Origin: Clostridia bacterium
Lineage (GTDB): Bacteria > Bacillota > Clostridia > Oscillospirales > Acutalibacteraceae
Assembly (NCBI GenBank): GCA_017550105.1
Contig: JAFYLQ010000017.1
Location: 17,407-81,406 of the forward strand
DNA length: 64,000 nt
Direction: 5' to 3'
The position numbers and the translations under genes were made by a program. The notes under the pieces were generated by a model that was not told the DNA's origin, ran no database searches, and saw only the letters and a list, made by a program, of their open reading frames with translations. Of the stretch, positions 45,733-54,348 are shown in pieces; position 1 is the stretch's first letter, and the number at the start of each line of letters is the position of its first letter.

Positions 45733-46974
45733 ATGTCCAGATATGATGAGGCAAAAAAGATTTATGCTAACCTCGGCGTTGACACTGAAGCGGCGCTCAA
45801 CAAACTTAAAGACGTAACAATTTCCGTTCATTGCTGGCAGGGTGATGACGTTACAGGCTTTGACAGTCCCGCCACTCTTTCGGGCGGTATTCAGACAACG
45901 GGTAACTACCCCGGCAAGGCTACAACTCCCGACGAGCTTATGGCGGATATTGACAAGGCTTTTTCACTTATCCCCGGTAAGAAAAAGCTTAATCTTCACG
46001 CTTGCTACGCTATTTTTGAAGACGGTGAGTTTGCAGACAGAAATGTCCTCGAGCCCAAGCACTTCAAAAAATGGGTGGACTTTGCCAAAGAGCGTAATAT
46101 GGGTCTTGATTTCAACCCCACTTACTTCTCACACTCAATGGTTAAGGACAACCTTACCCTTTCATCTCCCGACGAGGAAGTGCGTAAGTTCTGGGTTGAG
46201 CACGGTATTTGCTGCCTTAAAATTGCCGAGTATTTTGCAAATGAAACCGGCATCCCCTCAGTTATGAATATCTGGATTCCTGACGGCTACAAGGATATAC
46301 CTGCTGACAGAGTGGCTCCCCGTGCACGCTTCAAAAAATCTCTTGATGAAATTCTCAGCACACCCTACGACAAATCAAAGGTTTACGTAACCCTCGAGTC
46401 AAAGGTTTTCGGTATAGGTCTTGAAAGCTACACCGTAGGCTCATCCGAGTTCTGCCTTTCTTATTCAACCAAAAACGGCATTACTCCCCTTATGGACAAC
46501 GGTCACTATCATCCCACCGAGCTTGTATCCGATAAAATTTCATCCCTGCTCCTTTTCAACGAAAAAATTGCCCTTCACGTCACACGTAACGTCCGTTGGG
46601 ACTCAGACCACGTAGTATTATTTGATGACGAAACCAAGGAAATTGCCAAGGAAATCGTATGTGCTGACGCACTTGACCGCGTTTTCATTGCAACCGACTT
46701 CTTTGACGCATCTATAAATCGTATCTCTGCCTGGGTAACCGGTGTAAGAAACGTGCAGAAGGCGCTTCTTAATGCGCTTCTTTTACCCTCTGCTCAGCTT
46801 AAAAAGCTTCAAGAGGACAGCGACTTCACCGATCTTATGTATCTTCAGGAAGAAATAAAAACTGCACCTTTCGGTGATATTTGGGCAGAATATCTTGTAA
46901 GAGAAGGAATTGACAGCGATTATCTTTCTCACATTAAGGAATATGAAGAAAAGGTTTTGGTGAAAAGAATATGA
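45733..46974 (+). CDS. rhaA: L-rhamnose isomerase
   Basis: 413 residues from the ATG at 45733 (AAAAGGGG 7 nt upstream; an ATG at 45715 precedes that site). RhaA signature throughout: 'ISVHCWQGDDVTGFD', 'LSGGIQTTGNYPGKA', 'LNLHACYAIFEDGEFADRN', 'GLDFNPTYFSHSMVKD', 'NIWIPDGYKDIPADR'. It converts L-rhamnose to L-rhamnulose with Mn2+. The stop overlaps the rhaD start by 4 nt. Confidence 0.96.
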   Translation: MSRYDEAKKIYANLGVDTEAALNKLKDVTISVHCWQGDDVTGFDSPATLSGGIQTTGNYPGKATTPDELMADIDKAFSLIPGKKKLNLHACYAIFEDGEFADRNVLEPKHFKKWVDFAKERNMGLDFNPTYFSHSMVKDNLTLSSPDEEVRKFWVEHGICCLKIAEYFANETGIPSVMNIWIPDGYKDIPADRVAPRARFKKSLDEILSTPYDKSKVYVTLESKVFGIGLESYTVGSSEFCLSYSTKNGITPLMDNGHYHPTELVSDKISSLLLFNEKIALHVTRNVRWDSDHVVLFDDETKEIAKEIVCADALDRVFIATDFFDASINRISAWVTGVRNVQKALLNALLLPSAQLKKLQEDSDFTDLMYLQEEIKTAPFGDIWAEYLVREGIDSDYLSHIKEYEEKVLVKRI

Positions 46975-47795
46975 AAAACATTTTTGCGGCTCCCTTTGTG
47001 GAAGAAATGAAAAAAGTAACCGCCAACATTTATCGCCTTGGTTGGGCTGAAAGAAACGGCGGTAATATCAGCTATATGCTTGAAGAAGACGAGGTTGCAG
47101 AATATCTCGACCTCAATAACGTTATCCGTGAAATTCCCACAGGCTTTGATGCAACTGAGCTTATCGGTAAAATTTTCATTGTAACAGGCACAGGCAAATA
47201 CTTTAAAAACGTTGAATTTGACCCTGAAACAAATCTTGGTATCATCCGTATTGCAAAAGACGGCACAACAGCCGAGCTTCTTTGGGGCTATGCTGACGGA
47301 AGTCGCTTTACATCCGAGCTTCCCGCTCACCTTATGAGCCATATTGCAAGACTTAAGGTTAATCCTGATAACAGAGTTATCCTTCACACACATCCTACTA
47401 ACACACTTGCTATGAACCACGTCCACGAGCTTTGTGAAAAGAAATTCACACACACCCTTTGGGAGATGTGCACCGAGTGTATTGTTGTTTTCCCCGAGGG
47501 TATTGGTGTTCTTCCCTGGATGTTATGCGGTAATAATGAAATCGGTATTGCAACTGCAGAAAAAATGAAGGATTTCCGCCTTGTGGTTTGGGGTCTCCAC
47601 GGTATTTACGGTGCCGGTAACACAATGGACGAGGCTTTCGGTCTTATTGAAACCGTTGAAAAAGCCGCTCAGCTTTATATGATAGCCACCGCAAGCGGTA
47701 AAAGAATAAACACAATCACAGACGAAAATCTTTGGTCTGTTGTTGAGCATTTCGGTGTTCAGGAGCAATGCAAAAAGGAATTTCTTGATTTATAA
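46971..47795 (+). CDS. rhaD: Rhamnulose-1-phosphate aldolase
   Basis: 274 residues. Class II (zinc) aldolase/epimerase fold with 'GWAERNGGNISYML', 'FIVTGTGKYFKNVE', metal-binding His in 'VILHTHPTNTLAMNH', and 'VVWGLHGIYGAGNTMDEAF'. It cleaves L-rhamnulose-1-phosphate to DHAP and lactaldehyde. Overlaps rhaA by 4 nt. The kinase that should act between them, RhaB, is not in this operon or window. Confidence 0.95.
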   Translation: MKNIFAAPFVEEMKKVTANIYRLGWAERNGGNISYMLEEDEVAEYLDLNNVIREIPTGFDATELIGKIFIVTGTGKYFKNVEFDPETNLGIIRIAKDGTTAELLWGYADGSRFTSELPAHLMSHIARLKVNPDNRVILHTHPTNTLAMNHVHELCEKKFTHTLWEMCTECIVVFPEGIGVLPWMLCGNNEIGIATAEKMKDFRLVVWGLHGIYGAGNTMDEAFGLIETVEKAAQLYMIATASGKRINTITDENLWSVVEHFGVQEQCKKEFLDL

Positions 47796-47802
47796 CTCAA
47801 AA

Positions 47803-47836
47803 AAGGACTGAACAAAAAGTTCAGTCCTTAATTTAT
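47803..47836. terminator. Bidirectional intrinsic terminator
   Basis: Perfect 11-bp stem (47803-47813 with 47819-47829), AAAAA loop, between convergent rhaD and the nucleotidyltransferase gene. Confidence 0.85.
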
Positions 47837-49041
47837 TCTTTAAACAATTTAATTTCTTCATAAAGACTGTTCCGTGCATCGGTACGGTCTTTTAGTTTTT
47901 TTATTTCAATTTTGGGTCGTTTGCCCACCAAAGAGCGAAGAACGTATCTTCCGCCAAAAAACAGCCACCCCAAGGGAAGAAGTATTTTAAATTTTCTGGT
48001 AAAGCCCCAATAGAAATATACGATTTCATTGATTGAAGAAATAACGTTGCCCAAAAAAGATTTATTTGAATCCTTTTGTGAAAGAACGCTTTCCTGCACA
48101 CTTGTTGCATTCTTCTGACCAAGGTTACCGCTTTTAAAAATATCCGAAATGAAATCCTGCACAAGCACCTCGTCACGTTCACCTGCAAAAGAACGCTCGG
48201 GAAGACCAAGACACTCCGTGCAAACCTGCGTTAAAACCTGAGCAAAACGCCACAAGCCTATGGATTTAAGCTTTTCTTCAAACATATCACAAAATTCACT
48301 ATCGGTAAAATGTGATACAAACACCGCCCAGTCACAAAGCTGACGGAGTCCTATTCCCTCTCTTGTAAAGTGGCAACAGGTATGAAGCAATATTACAAGC
48401 CCGTGATGAAAATCCGATGGAACAATTAACGTACCAAAGGGCGTTTCAAGAGGTTTTGCTTCCTCAACAATATTCTTAAGAAGCGCTCTTGTTTTTTCAC
48501 CCTCGGCACCCTTGGGCACACCCGCAGGGGTTACGTGCATTTCAAGGTTGCCCATATCATCAAAATAAACGATGTGTTTTTCGTGCTCCTTGGGGTTTCG
48601 TGTAAAGCCCTTGGCTTCAAGCACCTCACAAGCCCTTGGAACGTCGCTTTCATTCACAAGAAAATCCACGTCACCCATGGTCCTTAAAAGAGGGTCGGGA
48701 TAATAGGCGGCTGAGGCAACACCCTTTAAAATAACGTAGGGAATACCCGCTTCGGTCATTATTTTGTGAAGTCGCAGATGCTCTTTATTCACGTGTATAA
48801 GTCGTCGCATATCATCCTGCAACGCACCGCGCATTTTTAAAAGGAACTGTTCACTACAGCCTTCGGGAGCGGAGCCCGAAAAGGTAATAAGTGTCACCGC
48901 CTGCGAATAAGCCTCACGCCATACAAGGGGCAATAAAGCACCCTTGCAGGGAACCTCACGACCCGCACCGAACAAGGAATTGGCGAGTAAATCGAGAAGA
49001 AGCTGTTCAATTTTTTGGGAACCGTTCTCTGTTACCGCCAT
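47833..49041 (-). CDS. Nucleotidyltransferase-like protein (NTP_transf_5 type)
   Basis: 402 residues. The core is 'AGIPYVILKGVASAAYYPDP' then 'MGDVDFLVNESDVPRACEVL', the GD-x-D pattern of uncharacterised nucleotidyltransferases, followed by 'HHGLVILLHTCCHFTREGIG'. Such proteins are frequent in exopolysaccharide and peptide-modification loci together with PqqD-like and HprK-like proteins, both of which occur further right (62.4-63.8 kb). The C-terminus is basic with a possible membrane-contact segment. Last gene of the CpsB-BY-kinase operon. Actual substrate unknown. Confidence 0.8.
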   Translation of the reverse strand: MAVTENGSQKIEQLLLDLLANSLFGAGREVPCKGALLPLVWREAYSQAVTLITFSGSAPEGCSEQFLLKMRGALQDDMRRLIHVNKEHLRLHKIMTEAGIPYVILKGVASAAYYPDPLLRTMGDVDFLVNESDVPRACEVLEAKGFTRNPKEHEKHIVYFDDMGNLEMHVTPAGVPKGAEGEKTRALLKNIVEEAKPLETPFGTLIVPSDFHHGLVILLHTCCHFTREGIGLRQLCDWAVFVSHFTDSEFCDMFEEKLKSIGLWRFAQVLTQVCTECLGLPERSFAGERDEVLVQDFISDIFKSGNLGQKNATSVQESVLSQKDSNKSFLGNVISSINEIVYFYWGFTRKFKILLPLGWLFFGGRYVLRSLVGKRPKIEIKKLKDRTDARNSLYEEIKLFKE

Positions 49042-49060
49042 TTTCTTCGTCCTTTATAAT

Positions 49061-50554
49061 TTAATGTCTGTGATGATGCTTCTTTTTACCTGATTCGCCG
49101 TATCCGTAACCATAGCCGTAGCCATACTTACCGTATTTGCCGTAGCCGTAACCATAGCCGTAACCGTAGCCGTAGCCGTCATTGTGACCGTAGCCCGTAA
49201 TACCATCCTTGGCGCCGTTAATAAGACAACCTAAAAGCCTTACGTTTGTAGACATAAGTCCGTCAAGACCGCTACGTATTTTAGAAACTCGTACCGTATC
49301 CTGATAAACAACGTAAATAGCCGCATCTGAAGCCTGAGCAACGTACATTGTGTCGGAAACAAGACCGCAGGGCGGAGTATCCACAAGCACGTAATCGTAT
49401 TGGTCGCGAACCTCATTAAGAATACTCTTTATTTCCTTAGCATTCATAAACTTATGGTAGTTGCTGTCGGATTTAATATTCATAAAGGAAATTTTGTAAT
49501 CCTTTAATTCGGCAATTCTGTATTTTTCGGTATTTACCGAATACTCAAGTGCATCAACGTCGAATTTAAAGAGCTTTGCAACGCTGGGGTTACGTAAGTC
49601 CGCATCAACCAAAAGCACGTTTTTGCCGTAAGCACCCATTGCGAGGGCAAGGTTTGAAATAACTGTTGTTTTACCTTCACCGGGTGCGGTGCTTGTAACC
49701 ATAACAACCTTTTCTTCCTCAGTAAGGGAGTTAATAACCATACTTCTGAGCACTCGGAAGGACTCCATAAAGCCCTTACTTACACCCTTATTGGTAAAGA
49801 GTACGTTTTTCTCAACCTTTTTGGAGTTCTTTTTATGTGAAATCTCGGGGATAACACCCAATGCATCACAGTTAAGCTGAGCCTGAACCTCTTTTTTAAC
49901 CTTAATGGTTTTACGCTGAATAACGTAAAGGAAAATCCAGCAAAGACCGATTATTGCACCGATACCAAGACCCTTTGCGCCCTGCACAAGTGAGTCCGCA
50001 CTGTTTGAGGGCTCTGTTGCAACGTCGGGGGTGGTAATCATTTTAAGCTTAACGTTACCAACAACGTATTTTGCGGCTGTAGGGTAATTCTCAACAGCGG
50101 ATAAAAGCACGTCGTAGGTCATCTGAGGGTCCTGACCCGTTGCAGTAAGGGTAAACATATTTGAGCCCGTATCCGATGAAACCTTAAGGTCAACGGGAAT
50201 GCTCGGAATTTCAAGGTCCTCACAGATGGAGTCACGAAGAACGTTACTGCCCATAATATAGGGGAAGGTTTTTACAAGCTGATTAACCGTTGAGGAATCA
50301 TAGAAGAAGGAGTATGCCGAAATACCGTTTACCGAAGAAGTGTTTTGCTGAGTGCTTACCGTAAAGGTAGCCTTTGAGGTGTAAAGGGGCACGTACTGAC
50401 GCTGAGTATCAACAAACTTGAAGCCGCCAACAATAATTGCGCAAACAATTATTACCCACCAGAATTTTTTAAAGCCTTTGAAAAAGTCGCCGAAGTAGAC
50501 AAAGATTTTACCCGTGTCTACAACCTTGGACTTGCCAATTTTTTTATCTTCCAT
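49061..50554 (-). CDS. Wzz-BY-kinase fusion: capsule/EPS tyrosine autokinase with GYG-repeat tail
   Basis: 497 residues from the ATG at 50554 (AAGGAAG 7-8 nt upstream). Wzz-like adaptor with membrane segments at about 30-50 and 305-325 flanking an external loop, then the kinase domain with Walker A 'TSTAPGEGKTTVISNLALAM', Walker A' 'LLVDADLRNPSVAKLF' and Walker B 'YVLVDTPP'. The tail is a Gly-Tyr repeat (49085-49195, GYG units) ending in His/Lys/Arg. Tyr-rich tails are the autophosphorylation site of BY-kinases, dephosphorylated by CpsB. Regulates export and chain length of a surface polysaccharide. Second of two tandem kinases. Confidence 0.92.
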   Translation of the reverse strand: MEDKKIGKSKVVDTGKIFVYFGDFFKGFKKFWWVIIVCAIIVGGFKFVDTQRQYVPLYTSKATFTVSTQQNTSSVNGISAYSFFYDSSTVNQLVKTFPYIMGSNVLRDSICEDLEIPSIPVDLKVSSDTGSNMFTLTATGQDPQMTYDVLLSAVENYPTAAKYVVGNVKLKMITTPDVATEPSNSADSLVQGAKGLGIGAIIGLCWIFLYVIQRKTIKVKKEVQAQLNCDALGVIPEISHKKNSKKVEKNVLFTNKGVSKGFMESFRVLRSMVINSLTEEEKVVMVTSTAPGEGKTTVISNLALAMGAYGKNVLLVDADLRNPSVAKLFKFDVDALEYSVNTEKYRIAELKDYKISFMNIKSDSNYHKFMNAKEIKSILNEVRDQYDYVLVDTPPCGLVSDTMYVAQASDAAIYVVYQDTVRVSKIRSGLDGLMSTNVRLLGCLINGAKDGITGYGHNDGYGYGYGYGYGYGKYGKYGYGYGYGYGESGKKKHHHRH

Positions 50555-50574
50555 ACTTATCACTTCCTTCGGGT

Positions 50575-52050
50575 TCAGACGTTGTAATCATCGTCTGCGT
50601 CAGAGTCGGTTTTTATCGTTGCGGCATATTTGCCGTAGCTGTTATAGTTTTTGCCGTAGCCTTTTTTAGAGTAATAGTAGCCGCCGTTGTCCTCGGCACC
50701 TGCAATGCCAAAGAATGCAAAGTCAGGGAACACGTCGTTGAGTATACAACCCGCAAAGCTTCCGCCAACCTCACCTATTGTAATAATGGCGTCGTTAATT
50801 GCGGTGATTCTTACCTTGTCGGTTCTTACAACGAGCATGGTCTGGTCAACGAATTTTGCAATATCCGTAACGGTTGAGTCAACTGAAAGGGGCGCGGTAT
50901 CTATAATAATATAGTCAACCTGCTCCTTAAGAGCGTCGATTACCTCTTTAGCAACACCGCTTTCAATCCAAAGGTAGTTATCGGGGTATGCATTTACGTT
51001 AATAGCAAGTGAAAGTGAGCTCTTTTTGTAGCGTCTGAGTCTAAATTCGCTACGGCTTATTTCACCGTTAAGGAGCTTACCGAGTTCGGCTTTTTCAATG
51101 TATTTAGCGCCAAAAATCTTATAAAGAGCGGGTTTTTTACCGTCAAGGTCAACAAGCACAACCTTGTTACCCTTGTGGGCAAGTGAAACGGCAATGTTGG
51201 AAGCGATTGTGGATTTACCTTCGTTTTCCGCAACACTTGTAATAGCAAAAACCTTGTCGCCATGTCTTAGCTTCATATATTCAAGCTTTGCGGCAATTTT
51301 GTGGAAGCTTTCGGCAAAGCGAAGGCTAATATAGGGATTGCCATCAATAAACAAGCCTTTTTCCTTACGTTTAACCCTGTCCTTAAGGGATTTATTCTTG
51401 ACTTCGTGAGGGATTGCACCAATAAGCTTGGAGTCAATTTTGTTATTGAAAATAGCCTCGTTCTTAACCGTATCCCTAAGAACGGAAATACCCACAATTG
51501 CTATAAGCGCAACACCTGCACAAAGGATAATTATAAGATTTCGGTTATCAATGGGCACGGAGTTTGAAGGAGTTTTGGGCATTGAGGGGTGCTTAAGCAC
51601 GTTTATAACCGCATTTTCAAAAATACTTGCAGACAAGTCGGGGTAAACCTCTAAAACCGCAGTCAGAAGCTCGTAAGAGGTCTGGGGACTGTGACTTGTA
51701 ACCTTAAGCTCAACGAAGTTGGTATCCGTCAGAACCCTTGCACTTATAGTGCCGTCAAAGGACTGATGCTCAAGGTGAGCCGCCGCCTTTTCCTTCATAG
51801 TGGGGTCCACGAAAACCTTTGAGAAAATCTCAGCCATTTCAACGGAAACACCGTAAAGTGAGCTTGAGGCGTTACCCTTGGCGGTAACAACTATTGTAGC
51901 AGTGGAGGTGTACTCGGGAGTGTACACACTGCTTGTAACAATTTTAACACCCATAAAGCCCATTATGGCGGCTAAAATTATAATCCAGAAATTTCGGCAT
52001 ACGTCTTTATATATACTATGCCATTCTAAGGTAATTTTCTTTTCTTCCAT
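50575..52050 (-). CDS. Wzz-BY-kinase fusion, first of the tandem pair
   Basis: 491 residues. Same plan as the next gene: Wzz adaptor with membrane segments at about 20-40 and 175-195, kinase domain with P-loop 'TSVAENEGKSTIASNIAVSL', Walker A' 'VVLVDLDGKKPALYKIFG' (DxD in altered surroundings) and 'YIIIDTAPLSVDS' in place of the usual DTPP. The tail 'GGYYYSKKGYGKNYNSYGKY' is Tyr-rich. The two kinases are clear paralogues but far apart in sequence, so this is an old duplication and the kinase changes here may mean a specialised or weaker enzyme. Confidence 0.88.
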   Translation of the reverse strand: MEEKKITLEWHSIYKDVCRNFWIIILAAIMGFMGVKIVTSSVYTPEYTSTATIVVTAKGNASSSLYGVSVEMAEIFSKVFVDPTMKEKAAAHLEHQSFDGTISARVLTDTNFVELKVTSHSPQTSYELLTAVLEVYPDLSASIFENAVINVLKHPSMPKTPSNSVPIDNRNLIIILCAGVALIAIVGISVLRDTVKNEAIFNNKIDSKLIGAIPHEVKNKSLKDRVKRKEKGLFIDGNPYISLRFAESFHKIAAKLEYMKLRHGDKVFAITSVAENEGKSTIASNIAVSLAHKGNKVVLVDLDGKKPALYKIFGAKYIEKAELGKLLNGEISRSEFRLRRYKKSSLSLAINVNAYPDNYLWIESGVAKEVIDALKEQVDYIIIDTAPLSVDSTVTDIAKFVDQTMLVVRTDKVRITAINDAIITIGEVGGSFAGCILNDVFPDFAFFGIAGAEDNGGYYYSKKGYGKNYNSYGKYAATIKTDSDADDDYNV

Positions 52051-52053
52051 CTT

Positions 52054-52878
52054 TTATTCACCCACAATAACCGTCAATACTGCGTGTCCTTCAACGTCGT
52101 TTTTGTCCGTAACTCTGTAATGCACCGAGTAGGTACCGGGCTTGGTTGTGTCGATTTTACCCTTTTGAACCTGAACCTTGTCGGTTAAGTCGTTGCCCTT
52201 TTCATCCTCGGCGCCCACAATATATTTTTCAAAGTCAATTTCCTTTGAGGTGGGCTCTAAGTATATAAGGTAATCTGTAAGCTCAATTTCGGGAGCGGAC
52301 AAATCCAAATCCTCAACAAAAAGGTTCATATTCACCACCGAGGAGTCACCCTTGCGGTTAGTAACCGTTGCCTGAATGGTGAAAACACCTGCAATGGCAC
52401 TTGTGTAGTCCTCGGATGAAATTACAATATTATCTGAGATGTCACCGTCAATACAGTCCGTTGCGGTAAGAATATTTTTAAGGTTGAGCTTTTCGTAAAT
52501 GGAGAAGCACAAATCCTCCTCAAGAGCGAATTTGGGAGATTCGTAGCCTACGTAACGCACCTTACGTGTGGCGGTTGCCACGTGGTTGTTAGAGTCGCAC
52601 ACGGCGTAGGTTATACGGCAAAGACCCGGCTCAATGAAGTTTGAAAGAGATTCAACAATAACCCTGTCCGTAATGTCGCCGTCCTTTTCATCGTAGGCGG
52701 TAACGCCCTTAAGAAGCTCGGCATTTGTAGCGTTAATGCCAACCTCGAGCACGTCCTCCTCAAGGGTAATAACAGGCACCGTGTTATCGGTTTTAAGCTT
52801 TTCGGTAACTGAAAAATACACGTAAAGTGCAGTAGTAACCACAAAAAGCAGGATTGCAACCACTCTTAAAATTTTCAT
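52054..52878 (-). CDS. Membrane-anchored protein with three Ig-like (DUF5011) domains
   Basis: 274 residues. N-terminal membrane anchor (about 5-26), then three Ig-like domains of the DUF5011 kind ('AYDEKDGDITDRVIVES', 'ATDCIDGDISDNIVISSED', 'DEKGNDLTDKVQVQKG', each with the D-G-D-I-T/S-D turn). It should display on the outer face and could bind the polymer or other envelope proteins. It lies 3 bp before the first BY-kinase and 12 bp after CpsB, so it belongs to the operon. Confidence 0.85.
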   Translation of the reverse strand: MKILRVVAILLFVVTTALYVYFSVTEKLKTDNTVPVITLEEDVLEVGINATNAELLKGVTAYDEKDGDITDRVIVESLSNFIEPGLCRITYAVCDSNNHVATATRKVRYVGYESPKFALEEDLCFSIYEKLNLKNILTATDCIDGDISDNIVISSEDYTSAIAGVFTIQATVTNRKGDSSVVNMNLFVEDLDLSAPEIELTDYLIYLEPTSKEIDFEKYIVGAEDEKGNDLTDKVQVQKGKIDTTKPGTYSVHYRVTDKNDVEGHAVLTVIVGE

Positions 52879-52890
52879 TTCACTTTCTCC

Positions 52891-53613
52891 TCAGATAGTT
52901 TTATTTTCAAGTATTGCCTTGGGATTTTTTAAAAGAAGCCTGTCGGCAAAATCCGTAGAATAATTTTCGCTTATATATTCGTGAGCATCACCAAGAACGG
53001 GAGTTCGCACGTACGGACTGTGGGCATCACTTGCCACCACGTGAACCGCATGGTGATTAAGCATTTTTTTGGCATTAGCCTTGGCACCCCTGCCAAAATT
53101 ACCCTCAAGGCTACCCGTATTAATCTGTAAAAGGCAACCCATTTTTTGAATTTTGATAAGGGAGTCAAAATTTTCGGTAACGAACTCGTACCTTTCGGGG
53201 TGTGCCACAATGGGAACGTAGCCTTCAGCGAGAACGCTCTCAAGCTTTTTAAAAACGTTTTCGCTACGCTCCTTAAAAGGGAATTCAATTAATGGGTAAC
53301 GTGAGCCGTTAAGGGTGATTAAATCGCCGTTTTTGAGCAGCTCGGCAACCTCGCCCTTGGCAAAAATCTCCTGCCCCGATAAAATCTGAAGGGGTATTCC
53401 CGCCTCTTTCACGGCATTTTTTACCTCTAAAAAGCGTTCACAAAGACCCTCGTGCCAGAAGTTATTTTTGGAACCGGGGGTGTTGCTATGGGGTGTAACG
53501 GCAATAACACGTGTACCGTTGCGGTACGCCATTTTAGCCATTTCAAGGGTTTCAGCCATGGTATCGGCACCATCATCAACGCCATACAAAATATGGCAAT
53601 GTATATCAATCAC
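52891..53613 (-). CDS. CpsB/CapC-type PHP-domain protein-tyrosine phosphatase
   Basis: 240 residues from the GTG at 53613 (AGTGGGG 8 nt upstream). An upstream in-frame start at 53679 is ruled out because the promoter lies across it. PHP metal motifs: 'DIHCHILYGVDDGA' at the N-terminus, 'VTPHSNTPGS', 'PIVAHPERYEFV', and 'HVVASDAHSPYVRTP'. It removes phosphate from the Tyr-rich tails of BY-kinases and so controls polymer export. First gene of the operon. Confidence 0.92.
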   Translation of the reverse strand: MIDIHCHILYGVDDGADTMAETLEMAKMAYRNGTRVIAVTPHSNTPGSKNNFWHEGLCERFLEVKNAVKEAGIPLQILSGQEIFAKGEVAELLKNGDLITLNGSRYPLIEFPFKERSENVFKKLESVLAEGYVPIVAHPERYEFVTENFDSLIKIQKMGCLLQINTGSLEGNFGRGAKANAKKMLNHHAVHVVASDAHSPYVRTPVLGDAHEYISENYSTDFADRLLLKNPKAILENKTI

Positions 53614-53650
53614 GCATATTACCCCACTTTCCCATAATATTACAGTATAT

Positions 53651-53679
53651 ATAATACTATAAATGTAAAGTGAAGTCAA
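53651..53679 (-). promoter_or_regulatory. Promoter of the CpsB-BY-kinase operon
   Basis: Minus strand TTGACT (53679-53674), 17 nt, TATTAT (53656-53651), with a ~30-nt leader to the GTG start at 53613. Confidence 0.65.
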
Positions 53680-53708
53680 TGGGAAATTCAGTTAGGAAGA
53701 ACAACAAA

Positions 53709-53794
53709 CCACCGTAGGGGCTATGCTTGCATAGCCCGAAAAGAGAAAATTTATAACAAAACTAAACGGGTCAGGCAAGCCTGACCCCTACGGT
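53709..53794. repeat. ~85-bp element with ACCGTAGGGG ends
   Basis: Inverted ends ACCGTAGGGG and CCCCTACGGT, each followed inward by a hairpin (GGGCTATGC-TT-GCATAGCCC and GGGTCAGGC-AA-GCCTGACCC). A second copy in opposite orientation lies at 63886-63970 with a compensated hairpin. No coding content. Confidence 0.8.
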
Positions 53795-53923
53795 AGGAGA
53801 TTCTGAAAACATTATCTATAAACCAAACTAAACCTGACCTTCCACCACTCCGACCGACTTATTTTTAAAACCAAGTTTATTTTCACGCTTGATAATGTGT
53901 TGATACAACAATTTTGTTTAAAG

Positions 53924-53969
53924 GTGGTCCCCCTTCCTCCCGCAAGCGTCAGGAAGGCATAGCTTCGCA
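53924..53969 (-). repeat. Truncated double-hairpin repeat
   Basis: Single, incomplete copy of the ~60-nt family; it lacks the inner-hairpin half. It joins the AT-rich repeat to its right (54013-54046). The rest of 53680-54081 holds only repeats and AT-rich spacer; I see no gene in it. Confidence 0.75.
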
Positions 53970-54012
53970 CCTCATCAATATTTTTTATAATCGGCACGAA
54001 GTGCCCCAATAA

Positions 54013-54046
54013 TTACGCATTACGCATTACGAATTACGAATTATAA
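54013..54046. repeat. AT-rich AATTCGTAATT-type repeat
   Basis: Run of TAATTACGCATTACGC/GAATTACGAATTA units like those at 24001-24150, next to a GGCAC-GAA-GTGCC hairpin and followed by CGGCGTTAGC, which recurs near 62346. Confidence 0.6.
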
Positions 54047-54081
54047 ATCGGCGTTAGCCCCGAAACTCCTCACTCCTAACT

Positions 54082-54111
54082 AAAAAACCTCCACCGAAGT
54101 GGAGGTTTTTT
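54082..54111. terminator. Intrinsic terminator of the VWA/77-residue peptide unit
   Basis: Perfect 13-bp stem (54082-54094 with 54099-54111), CGAA loop, with T-runs on both strands, 4 nt after the small gene's stop. Confidence 0.88.
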
Positions 54112-54114
54112 ATA

Positions 54115-54342
54115 TCAGCTTGTTAAGATTTTCATTGAACCGTTTTCTACCGAAGTAAATTTACAGTATTCAACCATATCGTACTGGTCTTTGCAATCCT
54201 CGTTTGACGAAAAAGCGTTCGCCATATCGGTAATGCCGAGGATTTCTTTAATAAGCTCAACGTCCTCGCGACTTGTGGAGCAAGAAACTCCCATACCTGA
54301 ACCGGAGGCAGTAATAAACATTGCACTTGGCTTAATATACAT
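54115..54342 (-). CDS. Small peptide coupled to the VWA protein, possible modified-peptide precursor
   Basis: 75 residues from the ATG at 54342; an in-frame TTG at 54348 directly follows the stop of the VWA gene, so translation is probably coupled. Sequence features: 'MYIKPSAMFITASGSGMG', 'SCSTSRED', three Cys in all, acidic middle ('SSNEDCKDQYDMVEY'), no membrane segment. MxYxKP-type starts are common in small peptides near radical SAM and PqqD genes, which lie at 61.1-63.8 kb. It could be a precursor peptide, a chaperone or an immunity-like partner of the VWA protein. Role not proven. Confidence 0.65.
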   Translation of the reverse strand: MYIKPSAMFITASGSGMGVSCSTSREDVELIKEILGITDMANAFSSNEDCKDQYDMVEYCKFTSVENGSMKILTS

Positions 54343-54348
54343 ATTCAA

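Noticed and set aside
46929-47453. 174-codon open frame antisense to rhaD
   Set aside because: Complementary shadow of a well-conserved gene with low-complexity translated sequence.
49085-49195. Regular repeat that could be taken for a CRISPR array
   Set aside because: The repeat unit is 6 bp without spacers and is in frame, encoding the GYG tail of a BY-kinase.
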